Positions 11,831 to 25,282 of a DNA stretch of 64,000 nucleotides are shown in pieces. Source of the stretch: Alitta virens (Eukaryota; Annelida; Polychaeta; Phyllodocida; Nereididae); assembly GCA_932294295.1 (NCBI GenBank), contig OW028576.1, forward strand, positions 22,823,227-22,887,226, given 5' to 3'. The position numbers were made by a program, and so were the translations under genes. Position 1 is the first letter of the stretch. Each line of letters opens with the position of its first letter. Below the pieces are notes generated by a model. It worked only from the letters and a program-made list of their open reading frames with translations, was not told where the DNA came from and did not search any database.

Positions 11831-14288
11831 TTTAGGCAATGAAAAAATACACTGCTGTAAGCTGGTCATCCTTTTTGAAAGTAATTGACCCTGATAATTC
11901 ACTGCAATGCTATTTTTCTTTATAATTTCCTAAACATCCTTAACTTTTCATAACTAAGTTAATAATGTGCACATGCTCCAGTATGTGTAATGGGGTATAC
12001 CAAACAATTGAATTGAATTGAACTGAATGAAACAGCAATTCACTCTTAACCAATTATTTAAATATATATTTACACATCATTACATTTGCCCTGAGGGTCT
12101 TCTTGGAGATGCTTAATGCATACGCAACGTCATCTCAGCTGCTAATGCCTGAGGGCACTAACAATTGCCAACGTTTGGACATGAACACTTTATAGCCGGG
12201 GGCACCTGCAGGATCTGAGACAGGTGGCCTGCGGCACCTGCAGGGATCCTTTGATCTTAGCCTTAGGCACAATCCTTTGGCGCTATCTAGGCACTTACGT
12301 AGTGATAAGTTTAAACGCCAGATATAAAGGACAAAAAAACCCTTCAGTTCTGCATATATTGATCCCCTTTTTGGTGTTTCATCTTTTGTTTTTAGTAAAT
12401 TATTGTGCCAAATTATTTCTATACAATAATTTGTATTTAACGTCCATTTTAAAGTACAGTCATACCTTGCATTAGGGCCACTCCACACTTTGCAATGCAG
12501 TGTGTTGAAGTTTCCACCAGTCAAAATACTGGAATTTTAACATGATTAATGATACTGTACATTTCTTTTAACCCAACAGAGTTCTGGAAGATAACTATTT
12601 AATAACTAGCTATCAAGACCAGCACATTGATAATCTTAGTGGCTAGAGATACTGTATTGTGTGCAGAGTTGGTTATCAACGATATTTATTGTGAGGAATC
12701 TTTGGAGTGTGGTGACATTTTAACCTTGGTGAAAATATAAACCAAGGCAACAGATGAAATAAAAATGGCTCAGTTGTTGTATATTCATGAAATATCTACA
12801 CTTACTGATGCTATTATTTGATTATTGATAGTTTCCTTAACATAACTGTGAATTGTGATATATTATGACACATATGGTGGCCAAAAACCATTTGTTTGAT
12901 ACTAACAGCAAGATCATCTATGGCCCTCAGTTCCAGGTCACAGTGGGAACACTTTTCATACATCTGGAAATATTTAGAGCGAATCATTGTGATATTATTC
13001 AAATGAAAGCGCTTGCTCGAAATGTTTCTCAAGCTAAGTGCCTCGTTTTACACTTAAAAAAGTTGTGGATTGACGCTTCACTAATTCAGCGTTATCTAAT
13101 TAGCTGTAATGCCTCTAGTGGGCATGTGTATGTTAATTCGATTTGGAGGCAGCCAATTACAGGGCAGCAAAGGTAGAATGACAAGTTCAATTAGCCAGTC
13201 ACAGACCCGATACACCTGTACAACACGAGAGAAGAGTGTATAAATGTGGTTCTGCTGTCACAACAAGCAAAGGTAAGTTTTGCAGTTAATGCTGTCTGGA
13301 TCTCCTGGTTTTGCAGCACTGGAACATCTTGAACCTCAAACAAGTGAGTAATGCTAATGTTTTGCTTGTGGTTACTATTGTAGTCAATGCAATGCATTTG
13401 TGACCGTTCTATTGCCTTGACCAAGTATGTTATTGTATGGAAATATGACTTTATCATTGTGTCAAATGATTTAACTAATTCCTTTCCATCTATATATTTT
13501 ATAATTATTATTGTTACACTTGGCGTGAAATTTGTCATGACAATGAGATTCGCCACTCGTAATAGACTGCAATAAACATTTATTAGATGGCTGTCTGAGT
13601 GACAGAGTACTGTCAATTATATAAACAATTAGTTTGTAACAAATCATGAACTTGCAAGGTATATAATTGTGTTTTAGGGGGGTGGCAAATCTCGTTGTAT
13701 CATGTCTTTACTTATATGAAATACTTTTTCTTTTTCGGGTAATATTATTGCTATCAATTTTGGATCGATTTTATTAAAAATAATATTAATGAATATATAC
13801 CATCTGGGTATCAGCCCCTATTCAGTTCTATAATGTACACATGAATAACACGTGCAAAAATTAATTTATATTATGTATATTATTATGCTGTGTACTTAGA
13901 TTGATTTGTGACATGTGTTTTTGTTGTATGGATGATTTAATTGTGAAAACTGTTGATGTAAAGTGAATTAATGAAATAGAGGGAATAAATAGAATAGAAT
14001 TTGATGAAAGATTATTGGTTTTGAAAGGTGAAAAACTTGTTAGGTTTAAATAAAAAGGCTTACCCAATAGTTTTTGATTAATTTCAGGGCAAATATTCAA
14101 ACATCATCAAAGACTAGTAATGTCAAGAAATTTCAGTTTTCAGTAATTATGCATTTGGTGATTCTGATATACTATGCACCTTTAGAAGCTTTAGGTTATA
14201 CAATTATGTGGTTTATTTCAGTTTTATTATTTTATACGATTTAAGTTTTTTTGTGAATACACAGAGCAAAAACGCCTGAATAGCCACA
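11831..14288. other. Intergenic, upstream of the transporter gene
   Basis: Mostly AT-rich. A more GC-rich patch at 12080-12300 gives open frames on both strands without recognisable protein. No promoter element could be assigned. The 5' UTR of the plus-strand transporter gene probably begins in the last few hundred bases. Confidence 0.4.
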
Positions 14289-17200
14289 ATGCAAGAACTG
14301 ACCGCAGCAACTTTTCCAAAAGTTCGAAAATGGCTGACTCTCATCCTTTGTGGATTCGAATGTCTTCTCTATGGAGCAACATTCACAGGCTGGGCATCAA
14401 TTGTTTATGTTTTCAAAGAAGATGGCGTCTTCAGCCATCTTTGCAAGGGAGAAGAAAGTCAGACAGCTTCTAGTTTGAATGGAAGTTCTGCAGCATCAAC
14501 CATTGCGCCACTGTCGTACATTACTGGAACATATGAGGTAATATACCATGTATGAAATGGTATTTAATGTCAATGTGCAGTTATGCCTTCATTATGGATC
14601 ACTCTATCTGATGTGGGCACCATTTGAGCATTTGCTAATGGATCACAGTGTGATTGTCATACTACCACTATGATCAAAACAATTTCTTGGGCCGAATTTA
14701 AATGTATCTGCTGTCAAAAACTTAGACTAGACAAGAAAGAAGAATTGTGTATAAATGTTCTCATCACCTACAGTCAAGGTTTGAACTTGCAAAACTCTGG
14801 TTACTCGAAAGTCTTGAAAGCTAATGCAACCAATGTTTCTAATCTATGAACAGGCAATGAACGACACTGTCAAAGCCTTTCCAAGATGTTCGGCTCAAGA
14901 TCGAATGTTTTCTCTTATCTTCACCGTAGCACTGATGGTTGAGGGAGTAGTTGGAATCCCTTTAGGATGGATCTTTGACAAATATGGTCTCCTAAAAACA
15001 AGAATCATAGCTGTGTGAGTATATATTGAGCTGAAGTTAATTTGCTACCCAGGGTACTCAAAATATTCTGTGCAAAAATATTCTGTGCATAACTGGTGAC
15101 ATGGTGCCATATTTAGGTTTGTGGAGGCCGGTTTGTTGTATAGGGAGGCTCCTGTGTGGAGTTTATGTTGGTTTGGTGACCTGACAAGATTTAATAAAAA
15201 AGTTTCTATCATAGCAGAGAAGAATGTTTTGGCATGGTGATGAAAATTTCCCCCTTGCCTACACCAACCAACCCGAAAGATTTGGGAGCCTATTTGTAGA
15301 GACCGTGCTACAGCAAACTCTGCACAATATTATAAAATCTTGCAATGAAACCCTGGCCTACTGACATTAAGGGAAAAGTAGGATATAATGCATAACATGC
15401 ATAACAATATATATCAACAAATGAATCCTTGATATTGTATTTTTCCAAGCTATATGCAAGATGTTCAGTTAACAATACGATGTCAGTGGCTGGTTGTAAT
15501 TTCAGAGAAATACCTCAGCAAGATTTACATTGTAAACGACAAATTTCAATTCATGATGAGTGTAAAATACATACATTAAAAGAATAAATAAGTCTGAGAG
15601 ATGGATATATGCAATGTGATGCTATGGCATATGAATAAATAATTCTAATCAAAAGTGACAGTTGTGTCAATTAGCCTGGTGCTGTTTTTTTTCTACATTG
15701 TTTTTACTTTGATTTTCTTTGATTTTAAACTGTACAATTTTCTAATGAAAAATTGTGTGTGGTATTATTGGATTTCTCATGTTTGCCTGGGCAGGGTCTG
15801 ATGGTAAGAATTTCTAAGCATACATTTCTTGGAACAATTTTTGAAATGCATGATGAAATGTACTGTATAACTCAAAATTTGAAATGTGAGAGGGGGGGGG
15901 GAAAGTTCTGTCACTTGGATGATTTCACTCACAATTTCATTTATGTGATGCTGAATGTGTCAGCACTAGCTTTTGGGCCCAACTGGATGTTCATTGTTTT
16001 ACACACTAAACTGACCTTGACCATTACTTGCTTCTTCAGCTTCAGGTATTTATCAAGTAGCCTAATTTGATCTTAGTGTTACAGCCTGGAGGGCTGTAGA
16101 GAGCTAAAAGGAAGTTCAAGCACCGTTGTGGGTTGAATGTCACTGAATTTATTATCCACAATATCCAAAGATCCAGTATATCCAATATTCTACATCCAGT
16201 AATATCCAATAATATATACGATCCGTAACACTGAAAGCAGTAAAACCAAATTAACCAAAAGCCATACAATACAATCTTTTATAGTTTAGATAATAATTTT
16301 CAATAATAATAAAGTACATTTACCTAATTTGCCCACAATGATTTATTATGTTCCAATGCTGTTCTTGTGACTTAAACTTGTTTCTACATGAAATGAAGTT
16401 TGACAGTAGTGCACACAAGATTTGAAACCTTTTTAACTAACATTTAAACATTTCATGCTGATGTATGACAGCTCTGGATAGTAATAGTTGAACGTTTATT
16501 CTCTTAATTAAAAGGGTTGTCTCCTTCCTGGCAGAGAGACTGGATTTGTTCTAAAATAGTTGTGAATGTCAAATGATGGGCGGATCCAATTTGAGCAATG
16601 CAAGGCTTAGCTCCGACTCTAACCCGATGGCTACCCGTGGATACCCGGCGATACCCGTCGGGTCAGTCCTGGGACTCGTTGCCAAGCCGGGATCCCCTGC
16701 GCCAGTAGCCGGGTATGCCATGCTTGCATGGCTCACCCGTGGCAAACTCCCGGGTGTCCAAAAAGTCAGCGGATTACCCGTGGAAGCCGGGTTATCCATG
16801 CCTAATTTTACCCGTAGTAAAGCCAGCGGTTTACTAGGAGTAAGCCGACGGGTAGTCGGAGTAACGTGACGGCTTTGAGGAGTAATCCGCCGAGTTGTAG
16901 GAGTAACCCGCCATCTGCTACCAGCGTCAGCATCAGCGTAGGCAGGGAGGGGGGTTGTATATACTTTAAAAAGCTGCTGCTCCCCTAATATTAGGCCGAT
17001 TGTCGTCAAATCACGACTGAATTGTAGTATAGTTAATACGAATTCCATACATGTTTTCGGATCGAAAATAGACCAAATATTAAGCGAGATATTGTAGATA
17101 GATAGATAGATAGATATGTAGATATGTAGATAGTTTAGAGAGAAAGATAGATTAATATGCTTTTTATATAATATAGAATATCTTGCTTAATATTTGGTCT

Positions 17201-20200
17201 ATTTTCGATCCGAAAACATGTATGGAATCAGTATTAACTATACTACAATCCAGTATAATTTGATGAAAATCAAATACTACTGGATTGCAGGCTTTGATAC
17301 TGTCCGGGTGCGGACGTGTGCGGGAGCACCACTGTTTGCCTCCGCCAACCTAGCTGCTTTCTCAGACAAATAACTCGCTTAATATTTGGTCTATTTTCGA
17401 TCCGAAAACATGTATGAAATTCTGTCTTATTTGACGAAAATCGGACTAATATTATGGGAGCAGCAGCCTTTTAAATTATATACAACCCCCCTCCCTGCCT
17501 ATGCTGATGCTGACGCTGGTAGCAGTCGACAAGTCACCCGTGGAACTCGGCGGATTACTCCTACTACCCGTCGACTTACTCCTAGGACCGGTAGAACCCA
17601 CTGAGTGACCTGTAGAACCCGCCGAGTCACCCGTAGAACCCTTTTTGCCACCAGAATCCGTCGCCAACCGGCGAAAAAACTTGTTGCATAACCGTTATGT
17701 AATACTACGGGTTCACTGCGGCAAAACCGGCTATGTGTTAAAGGGCCTTTACAGGATTAGCATTACTGCATCATTAATTTTTTTATACATGGCCACATTA
17801 TAAAAGTTGATTGTAGAAGAGAATTATTATAGGCCTCACTGATGAGCTGAGTTAGCACCTGTCAATGTAGCTAATTTACCGTACGCTGAATGACATCCAA
17901 CTGACATAGCTAACATTGGCTGGCAATGTTAAATGATATATAGAACGTGACTGTTGTCCCAGTAACTAAGATATTCTATTAAAATTATTGCGCGTTAAAA
18001 ACATCTCCCATGACAATGGTATGGGCCCGCATCTTCCGTGGCAACAAGCTACAGTTTTGGACACTGAAAGCAGTGGCACTATGATTTTCTAATATCATGT
18101 GAGACTGTCTCAACCAATCACAGTTCATGAGACATTGCAGACATTGCAGAGGCATGATAAAATGTTCTGTTGTACAAGTTACATGAACAGAGAAATTGAG
18201 CTTTTTGTTTTATTCTAATTTCTTTACTTTTCAATCCTAGGTTTCACAAGTTACTTGCTGTTTCCTGGCAGTTTGTTTCAAGTTATTTGCTGTTTCATTA
18301 TACTCACGACTTGCAGCCATGTAAGTAAAGACATTGCCCTGGTTATCATGAGGTAGCAAACCCCCAACATGCCATTGAGGATATATACATTTACATCAAT
18401 TACATATCGAAAGTCTCACACTAAAAGTGCTATCTTCAACTCCTAAATATTTGTCAATTTCTTTCAAACAGATGACAATACTCGCTGGTGCCCATGCTGC
18501 TACGGCTACAGCATTGTGCGCTGGAGCAGCCAGTTCTTCAATCGTCATTTTTCTTATTGTCAAGGTACTGTAACATGATTTTAATTTGTGATATATCTGT
18601 AAATTATTCGCAACATATATATCTGGTATGGGCCAGCATCTTCCGTGGCAACAGCACAGGTGGAGCTACAGTTTTGGACATTGAAAGCAATGGCACTATG
18701 ATTTCCTAATATCATGTGAGACTGTCTCAACCAATCACAGTTCATGAGACACAGACAAAAAACAACCCAAAAAAACTATTTGATACAAGAATTATCTCGT
18801 CAATGTCAATATGAGTAAAAGTCCTCACCCATGGGTAAATATGTAACATGGTGTGGACTCCAAGCCTTATCATCTCATCATCATCATATCTGCCTCTGGC
18901 AGCTGGTCACACAAGCTGACTAAGCTTCAGACCCAGTGGCATTGATACATTAACATTAACATTAATTGTTTAATGTATAATCAAACTGTAAAGGCATTTA
19001 CACTCATTAGGCATTTAAGTTCAATGTCTCCATTTAAGGACAAGTTCAATTTTATCAATCAATGTATATTTTCAGATGCTTCATGATAAAGGAATTTCAC
19101 GAAGAATCTCTATATCAGTCGTTGCAGCATGTTGGCTGTTGGTTTTGTTGTATTCTTATTTAGTCATGCCTCACTATAAAGTTGTCAAGGGCAGCTCTGG
19201 TGGTGGAAAAGACTACAATCTTGTTGGAGACGAAAAGGAAATTGACATTAACTACAACTCAACCGATGGCGTTACCACATTGTCAATGAAGATAGACAAG
19301 CAATCAAATGGAGAGAAAGCTGTATCTGAAGTCACTTTTAAACCATCGAATGAAAAGCAAGAACCTCATTTTGAAAATCCTGAGAAACCCACTTTGTGGC
19401 AATGCATGAAAACTTTGCCATTTCTCTTTCTCAATGTTTGGTTCTCAGCAATGTATCTGGCATGCTACACCTTCCTAGGAACTTACAACCCATGGGTGAC
19501 AAAACTCGCGGATGGTGATGATGAAACAGGTATTCTTGAACAGTTTTTCTATTAATATCTGAGGGACTAGTGTGCAAAGCGTTTTACAGTTAAAGTTGCA
19601 GAATTGAGATTAATCAACACAAGGGTATTGTCGGAAAGCAACACCAGATGGCTTCCGATCTTATGGTCTTGGGTAAGAATTTAAGAATTTGCCGAATTCT
19701 CATTGAATATGGGCTTAATGATATTTTACTAATTTAGGACCTAAACTAAATGAAGACGGGTAGAAAAATAAAAATAAATCCAATTTGTGGGTGATCAAAA
19801 ACTTAACTAAATTTCAAGGCTATTTCAGTGCAGAGCTACAATTACAGAGAATATGGCTTTCCAGCTGGGTTTGTGCTAAATTATCCCACACTTCACCTAT
19901 ATTAACCCCAATTAAATTCATAATGACCTTGTCTCATATTATTTATGATGATAGAATAGTAAGAAGCTACTTTCTTCTATTTTTTCCAGCTGTCAGTTGT
20001 ACATTAAAATATATAAGTAAATGTCTTGGTACTCTTTAACCATAACAAGAGTGTGCATTGCACATCGCCACATGGGCCATTCAAGTGCAAAGGTTTTGCA
20101 GCATGTGATGAACAGGCTGCAGACCTTACAAATATTTCCTGAAGTAGAAAGATTAAAATTGAGTGTAGTAAACTTCCTTTTCAATATTATAACAGACACG

Positions 20201-22738
20201 TTTTAGCAACTTCACAATCAGTTTTGTTACATATTGACACAATGACACATGAAAAGTCTATTATTTATGAATTTTAAAGAAAGAGACAATGTCTATTATT
20301 CATGAATTTTAAAGAAAGAAACAATGTTAGGGCACGTGAGTGCATCACCAAATTAATGTGATGTATGTACAGCTTACCATGATGTTCTTCTGCTCACACT
20401 CAGCACGTCTTCATGGTGGTGCCACCGGGCATTTATAGATACCATGACAAAATCAAATAAACCATATTAACATGCACACAGCAGGTGATTATGGTAAACT
20501 GACTATGCACTATTTATTATCCCAGTATTAGCCCCCATCCAGTCATATAGACATGTCTGTCCCTTGAATGATTTGTGGGAGGTCCACAGATTACTGTGAT
20601 TTCGTCACACTCAGCAATCCGTATGATACTGCCACTTTTTGTTTATAGATAACATAACACTATGTTGTTACAGGCAAATCGAGTTAACAATATTAACAGG
20701 GAGTCATCAGGTGATCATAGTAAACTGGATCACAGCAAACTGACGACATAATCGATGTAGTCATATGGACTACATCATGTCAAGTATTATGTCGTTCACT
20801 TGTCCTGTGTCATGAAAACTATATACTTCTTAAATTGTATTAAATTGTGCTAATAAATTGTGCTAATAAATTGAATGTTAAATATTCACTTCAGTTAACC
20901 ACCTCACTAATGTCTTGGCCTACTGTCAGCTTAGTAGTCTCTTGATCAGTCTTTTCCCAGGAGTTCTCACAGACTTTGTCAGGAGAAGGATTACAGGTCA
21001 GTTTTTCGAGCAATTGAACTTTGTCGGACCAACACACGATAGATGGTTAATTGTGTTCTTTAATTCATATTAATTATTCCTAGTTTTTATTTAATTTAAT
21101 TAGTTTTTCCACGGCTTATGTGATGCACAAGAATTATTAGAATTGTGCCAATGAAAATTGTTTGATTGTGATGTTACAAATGTCAAAAATGACCCTTGGG
21201 GCACCAGTAGTCTTTTGCATTGTTCACTGGACACATTACAAGTAATAACATTTAATGCACTGGATTTGAAATACTAAAAGATCATCATAGGATTTGTCAC
21301 CATTTTCAGATCGTGGCGACATGACACAAGGTGTAGCAACGGTACCAGCTTTAATTATCGCTACCACAATGGCTGTTGTCCTCCATATTTGCGTCATTGT
21401 GAACAAAATCTCAGCAGTCAGCGTTTCTGCGATTGTATCAGAATTTGCAAGGACTTTTACGTTTTCAACTACCCTGGCATTCATTGCTTTGGCGTAAGAG
21501 TTGTTTGCTATCATAGAGAGTGTAAAAAACGAGAATGGTGATGGTGGTTTCCAAAAAAGAATATTGGGTGAACTTTGCCAATATATTTAATTATCTCTGT
21601 TTACGACTCTGGTTGCAGTAGAATGGTCTGTGTTCTTGAATTGCATTTGATTTTATGTATTTCTTGGGTTTAAACAGGTTCCCTGGGCAGCATTTTGGAA
21701 AGTTATTTGGGATTAGTTTTTTCATAGCTGGTGTTTTCAACCTCCTCCAATATCCGCTGTTCATATGGGCTGATTCTTCAAATTCATATTTTGGGGTAAA
21801 TGTATATTGTATCAAGCACTTTCATAACACCATTATTTTTGGCTATTATTCTAATAAGATAATTCTGCCATTTTAATTTTAAACAAAATGAACTTTCTGA
21901 TGGTGGGAAGATATCTTTTTTTACTTTTTATGGTGATTGAGGGGCATTCATTGTCAGAAATGCAAATATTTGTTTTCTGTTCTCTAGACGAATAATTGTT
22001 TTGGGTCAATTCACAGAAACAGTGCACACCCCCCCCCCCCAGCATCCCTCAACTTTCAAATCCGATTATAATATGTGGTCAAGGAATTTTTGCAGAAAAC
22101 TGACACTTTGACTCTTTTCGCTGTAAAGTCTGCAAAAATGGCATGTCCCACACCTTATTTTACACCCGTATCTCTTTACCCCACTGAATGAATGGAATTT
22201 TAAAATTGTTTATAGTATTCACATAGATATAATCAGAAGAAGTTGAATATTTAACTGAAGAAAACATTTGAAACATTGGCAGTCTCAGTGTTTCATTAAG
22301 TTTGTCCACAGAATCAATGTCCCTCCTGTTACCAAGTTATTAAAGTGCCACTAGATAAAAAACAGAAAATGTTAGGTTTGTTAACCTGTTCAAGAAATGA
22401 AAGCACTAATATTCAGGATGTCTGCTTGTCTTACACAATTCAACTAACATTTTTTCAATATTTAAAGAAAAGAGTTTGTGTTGGCAGGTGTTGACTTTTA
22501 TGTGCATCATTCCTGTTGCCAAATTTTTAAGGAAACTGTTATTCACAGAAAATTACTTCAAAGCAATTCTGAAAGTACTTCTTTATTACAAAATGGAATG
22601 AAAGCTTCTGTAATATTACCTGCATTTCCCTTCCAGATATTGCATGAAGTTTCACTTATTGTCAATCCTGTTACTGTCCTTCCTGTTACCATTATATCTG
22701 ACATAACAGGTCACATGACTAACCAAATATTAAAATAA
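14289..22738 (+). CDS. SLC43A3-like solute transporter (MFS), 10 exons
   Basis: Exons: 14289-14537, 14854-15014, ~15760-15803, 18241-18320, 18472-18564, 19076-19529, 20895-20996, 21310-21493, 21678-21795, 22637-22738. All phases agree and give about 528 residues; human SLC43A3 has 491. Recognition rests on blocks such as MFSLIFTVALMVEGVVGIPLG with the following DKYG, AGAASSSIVIFLIVKMLHDKGIS, the LFPGVLTDFVRRR region and AFPGQHFGKLFGI, which follow SLC43A3 in order. The protein should have about twelve membrane helices, with a hydrophilic central loop in exon 6. In vertebrates SLC43A3 is a facilitative purine nucleobase transporter and SLC43A1/2 move large neutral amino acids, so the substrate here is inferred only loosely. 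The third exon has no AG acceptor. The last exon was chosen by phase and stop and is the least certain. A partial second copy follows downstream. Confidence 0.85.
16580..17750. mobile_element. TTAA-family foldback/MITE copy in transporter intron 3
   Basis: GC-richer island inside intron 3. Left part 16610-16935 is an array of ACCCG/CGGGT units in both orientations (TACCCGTGG, CGGGTA and similar), and 17530-17700 is a second such array. Between them lie inverted modules. A ~150 bp module, containing CGCTTAATATTTGGTCTAT and GGGAGCAGCAGCC, reads in reverse at 16940-17090 and forward at 17183-17330 and 17370-17500. The right end, 17690-17750, aligns in reverse complement with the terminal repeat of the 53.8 kb element. 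I found no matching left terminus, so this copy is probably truncated or rearranged. A (GATA)n tract lies at 17093-17120. Confidence 0.7.
17996..18145. repeat. Dispersed repeat, copy 1
   Basis: Shares 'GGTATGGGCC(C/A)GCATCTTCC', the following 'GTGGCAAC' and 'CTACAGTTTTGGACA' with 18625-18755, continuing to 'GAGACTGTCTCAACCAATCA'. The last part is also present at about 25138-25170. Confidence 0.7.
18625..18755. repeat. Dispersed repeat, copy 2
   Basis: Direct-orientation second copy of the repeat at 17996-18145, in the next-but-one intron of the transporter gene. It has a short insertion after GGCAACAG. Confidence 0.7.
18850..18965. repeat. Dispersed repeat also found at 30190-30320
   Basis: Both copies contain 'ATCATC..ATCTGCCT(C/T)', 'CTGGTCA(C/T)A(C/T)AAGC(T/A)GACT' and 'AGCTTCAGA(C/T)CCAG'. 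They are diverged and carry no coding sequence. Confidence 0.5.
20262..20332. repeat. Short tandem duplication (~38 bp x 2)
   Basis: 'GTCTATTATTcATGAATTTT' followed by AAAGAAAGA occurs twice in a row with two mismatches. It lies in an intron of the transporter. Confidence 0.7.
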
Positions 22739-25282
22739 GTGTTTAAAAATGGTTTGTGGTAATGTTACAACATTGAAATGTATGAAAATTCATAAATTTG
22801 ATAGATTTTTGAGAGATTGAAAATTTCATTTTTTTGCACTTGCAATACCAAATAAAAAGTGCACCGTTTCTGTGGGATGATCCATTTAGTAAGACCAGAA
22901 TTGCCTTCTGTAAGTAAAGACTCCCGGAAGAACCTTTGTCAAGACTATTGTCTATCATTTTTAAGTGGCCTAAGACCTGGCCTCTAACTGGACTAGCATC
23001 ACCAATTTTATATACACGGCTATAATAATAGTATAGCACTATGACACTTCAGTGCTACGCTGTGTAGATCGTTAGTATGGACAAAGATGGAAAGTTGATC
23101 AAAAACAGGCCGATTTTGGAGGTCGCTCTAGCCTACACTTTTACACCTAAAATTCTGACAATTGGTTTAGTAGTCAATTATGACGTTTGCGCAGGACAAA
23201 CCCATCTCGAGTTACAGACGTTTCTTTGACGCTAATAACAGCGTCGAACTACTGCAATAAAGACCCGTGTCGCGAAAATTGCTGACCTGCACCTCAACTT
23301 TGATGGATTTTGTTGAAATTCGGGATTTATGTAAAAAAATTGGTAAATGCATCACCACTATGTCTCTAGCCACTTATGATATTATCATGCCCATTTTCCA
23401 AGATATAAAGTAACTCACAACTTAATACTAAAGTAAAAGGATTTGAATAAGTTTTCTTTTTTTTTATAGTATGAATTAAAAAAGTATTTTTTGTTTTTAA
23501 ATTGCAATATTATATATTCCAGAGGTAAAACAAAATTGATGATCTACATAAATTTATTATTTATATTGACTTGAGATAATAAACAAAGAGGCGGTTAATA
23601 ATTCTTTAACTGTAAACAGAACAATCAATCCAGAGACAGCAGCAAAGTAAGCATGCATACTGACATTTTGCAAATTTTCTAGACCTGTAAAAAATAATGA
23701 CAGATAGCAGAACATTTTTTTTTCTGCAATAGAATCAGTAGGTCTATAGTTTTAACCTGGGCATGCATATACATATACTTTTCCTCAAAGTTCGACTTTG
23801 TATGATTTTCGTAGTATAGATTATAATTATCATAGCTTACCAGGTCTCTACAAAGATTTTTGTGAAAGAGCTGAAAATATATATGTACATATATTATTTG
23901 ATAACCTACCGTTGATGTAAATTACTTGTTATAATATGTTTAGAGACTTACAAATCTTCGTTGGGTTTGAGTGTGTTGTATAGAAGGTTTTGTAAAAAAA
24001 TTAAATACTTGCACACCAGTTACTTTAATAGATATTTTAGTAATTTTACTAATACTACAATGTAGCCTCTTCAATCTCCACACCCGGGATGTGCTCCAGA
24101 AAATAAGTATAAGTGGCCCGTGGCTGATGTCTCTCAGGTTGTAATGTTATAGTAAGGCAAAACGAATAGTTTTATATTATCTCAAAACTAAATGTAAAAC
24201 ATGATATTGTTTATTGTAGACATATTATACCATATTTAATAGAATCAATGTTGGCCTTGTAATGATGCCAGAGGGTAAGGGAAAAAATACATGCATAGTA
24301 GTCTATATGATTGGGTAATAAGGCTTCCTTACTATTTATCGACTGATAAACAAATATGGTATATGCTATCATTTTTATTAGATCAAGTAATATTTTTAAA
24401 ACTTATTATATGCCGAATCTCTGTAAGTCTTTATTAGTCAATTGTGTAATCTGTATGGTAGTTTATAATTGAAACTGAAGAACTCGCAATTTAGGTAATG
24501 TGTGCGTATAATTTGTTATCTCGGGTAAGTTTGATTGGTTGCAAATGAATTCATTCTGGGTTTATGTAAATTTGTTTTGTCCTGTTATTAACTTGGTATT
24601 CCTTTTATTTTTAATGCAAATAACAGGCATTTCTTGTGAAAAAGTAGAAAAGATGTGTATGGTAAGTGGTGCACTTTGTACCTTTCACCTGATGATACAC
24701 TGTACTTAATGTAAGATTAAAAGCATTATTATAAATAATTGTGTGATTAAAGTCTTGAACTCAGCATGCAACTTTTTAGAAGGGGGTGGGACAAACATTC
24801 AATGTCATACAGCTTCATTATATTGATGGTGAAAAATACTTTTTGTTTCCTTAAAAGATGTTGGGATAACTTAACTTAGTTTTTACACAATAGTGGGAAC
24901 AAAATCAGTGGTGAAAATGCATTTAAACCCATTCTTATGTTTGAAAACATATCATTTTCAATTTTCTCATTGAATTAACATGCAATTGGTATTTGTCAGA
25001 CAATTTTTTTTAAACTGTGGTGTCCCAATTTTTCTTTCATTATTTTTAACAAGAACACTTGCTTTAACTTTGTACAACATTTTATGGCATTCTCAGTGGT
25101 AGAACTGAATACCCACATTTGTCTTTAAATGCCTTGTGAGAATGTCTCAACCAATCACATGCCATGAGACATTGCTGAGGCATACAATGAAATAATCAAG
25201 ATGATATTTTGTGACCTGTTGTACAAAAAAGGTTGAATGTTGAATCTAACCTGTGTTCTATTTCCGTTTTTCTCTATTCTAG
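22739..25282. other. Between the transporter and its partial copy
   Basis: AT-rich, no exon equivalent to transporter exons 1-3 found. A ~150 bp stretch at 23130-23280 resembles 35700-35800 (shared 'TTTACACCTAAAAT', 'GTCAATTA', 'AAAGACC(C/T)G(T/C)G'), so it is a dispersed repeat. Confidence 0.5.

Noticed and set aside
12135..12524. 129-codon minus-strand open frame in a GC-richer patch
   Set aside because: No recognisable motif, no splice-site support, and equally long frames on the other strand.
16569..17048. 159-codon open frame on the minus strand (and 98 codons on plus)
   Set aside because: It lies wholly inside the repeat arrays of the TTAA-family element; the low-complexity Thr/Arg/Pro pattern comes from the ACCCG repeat unit.
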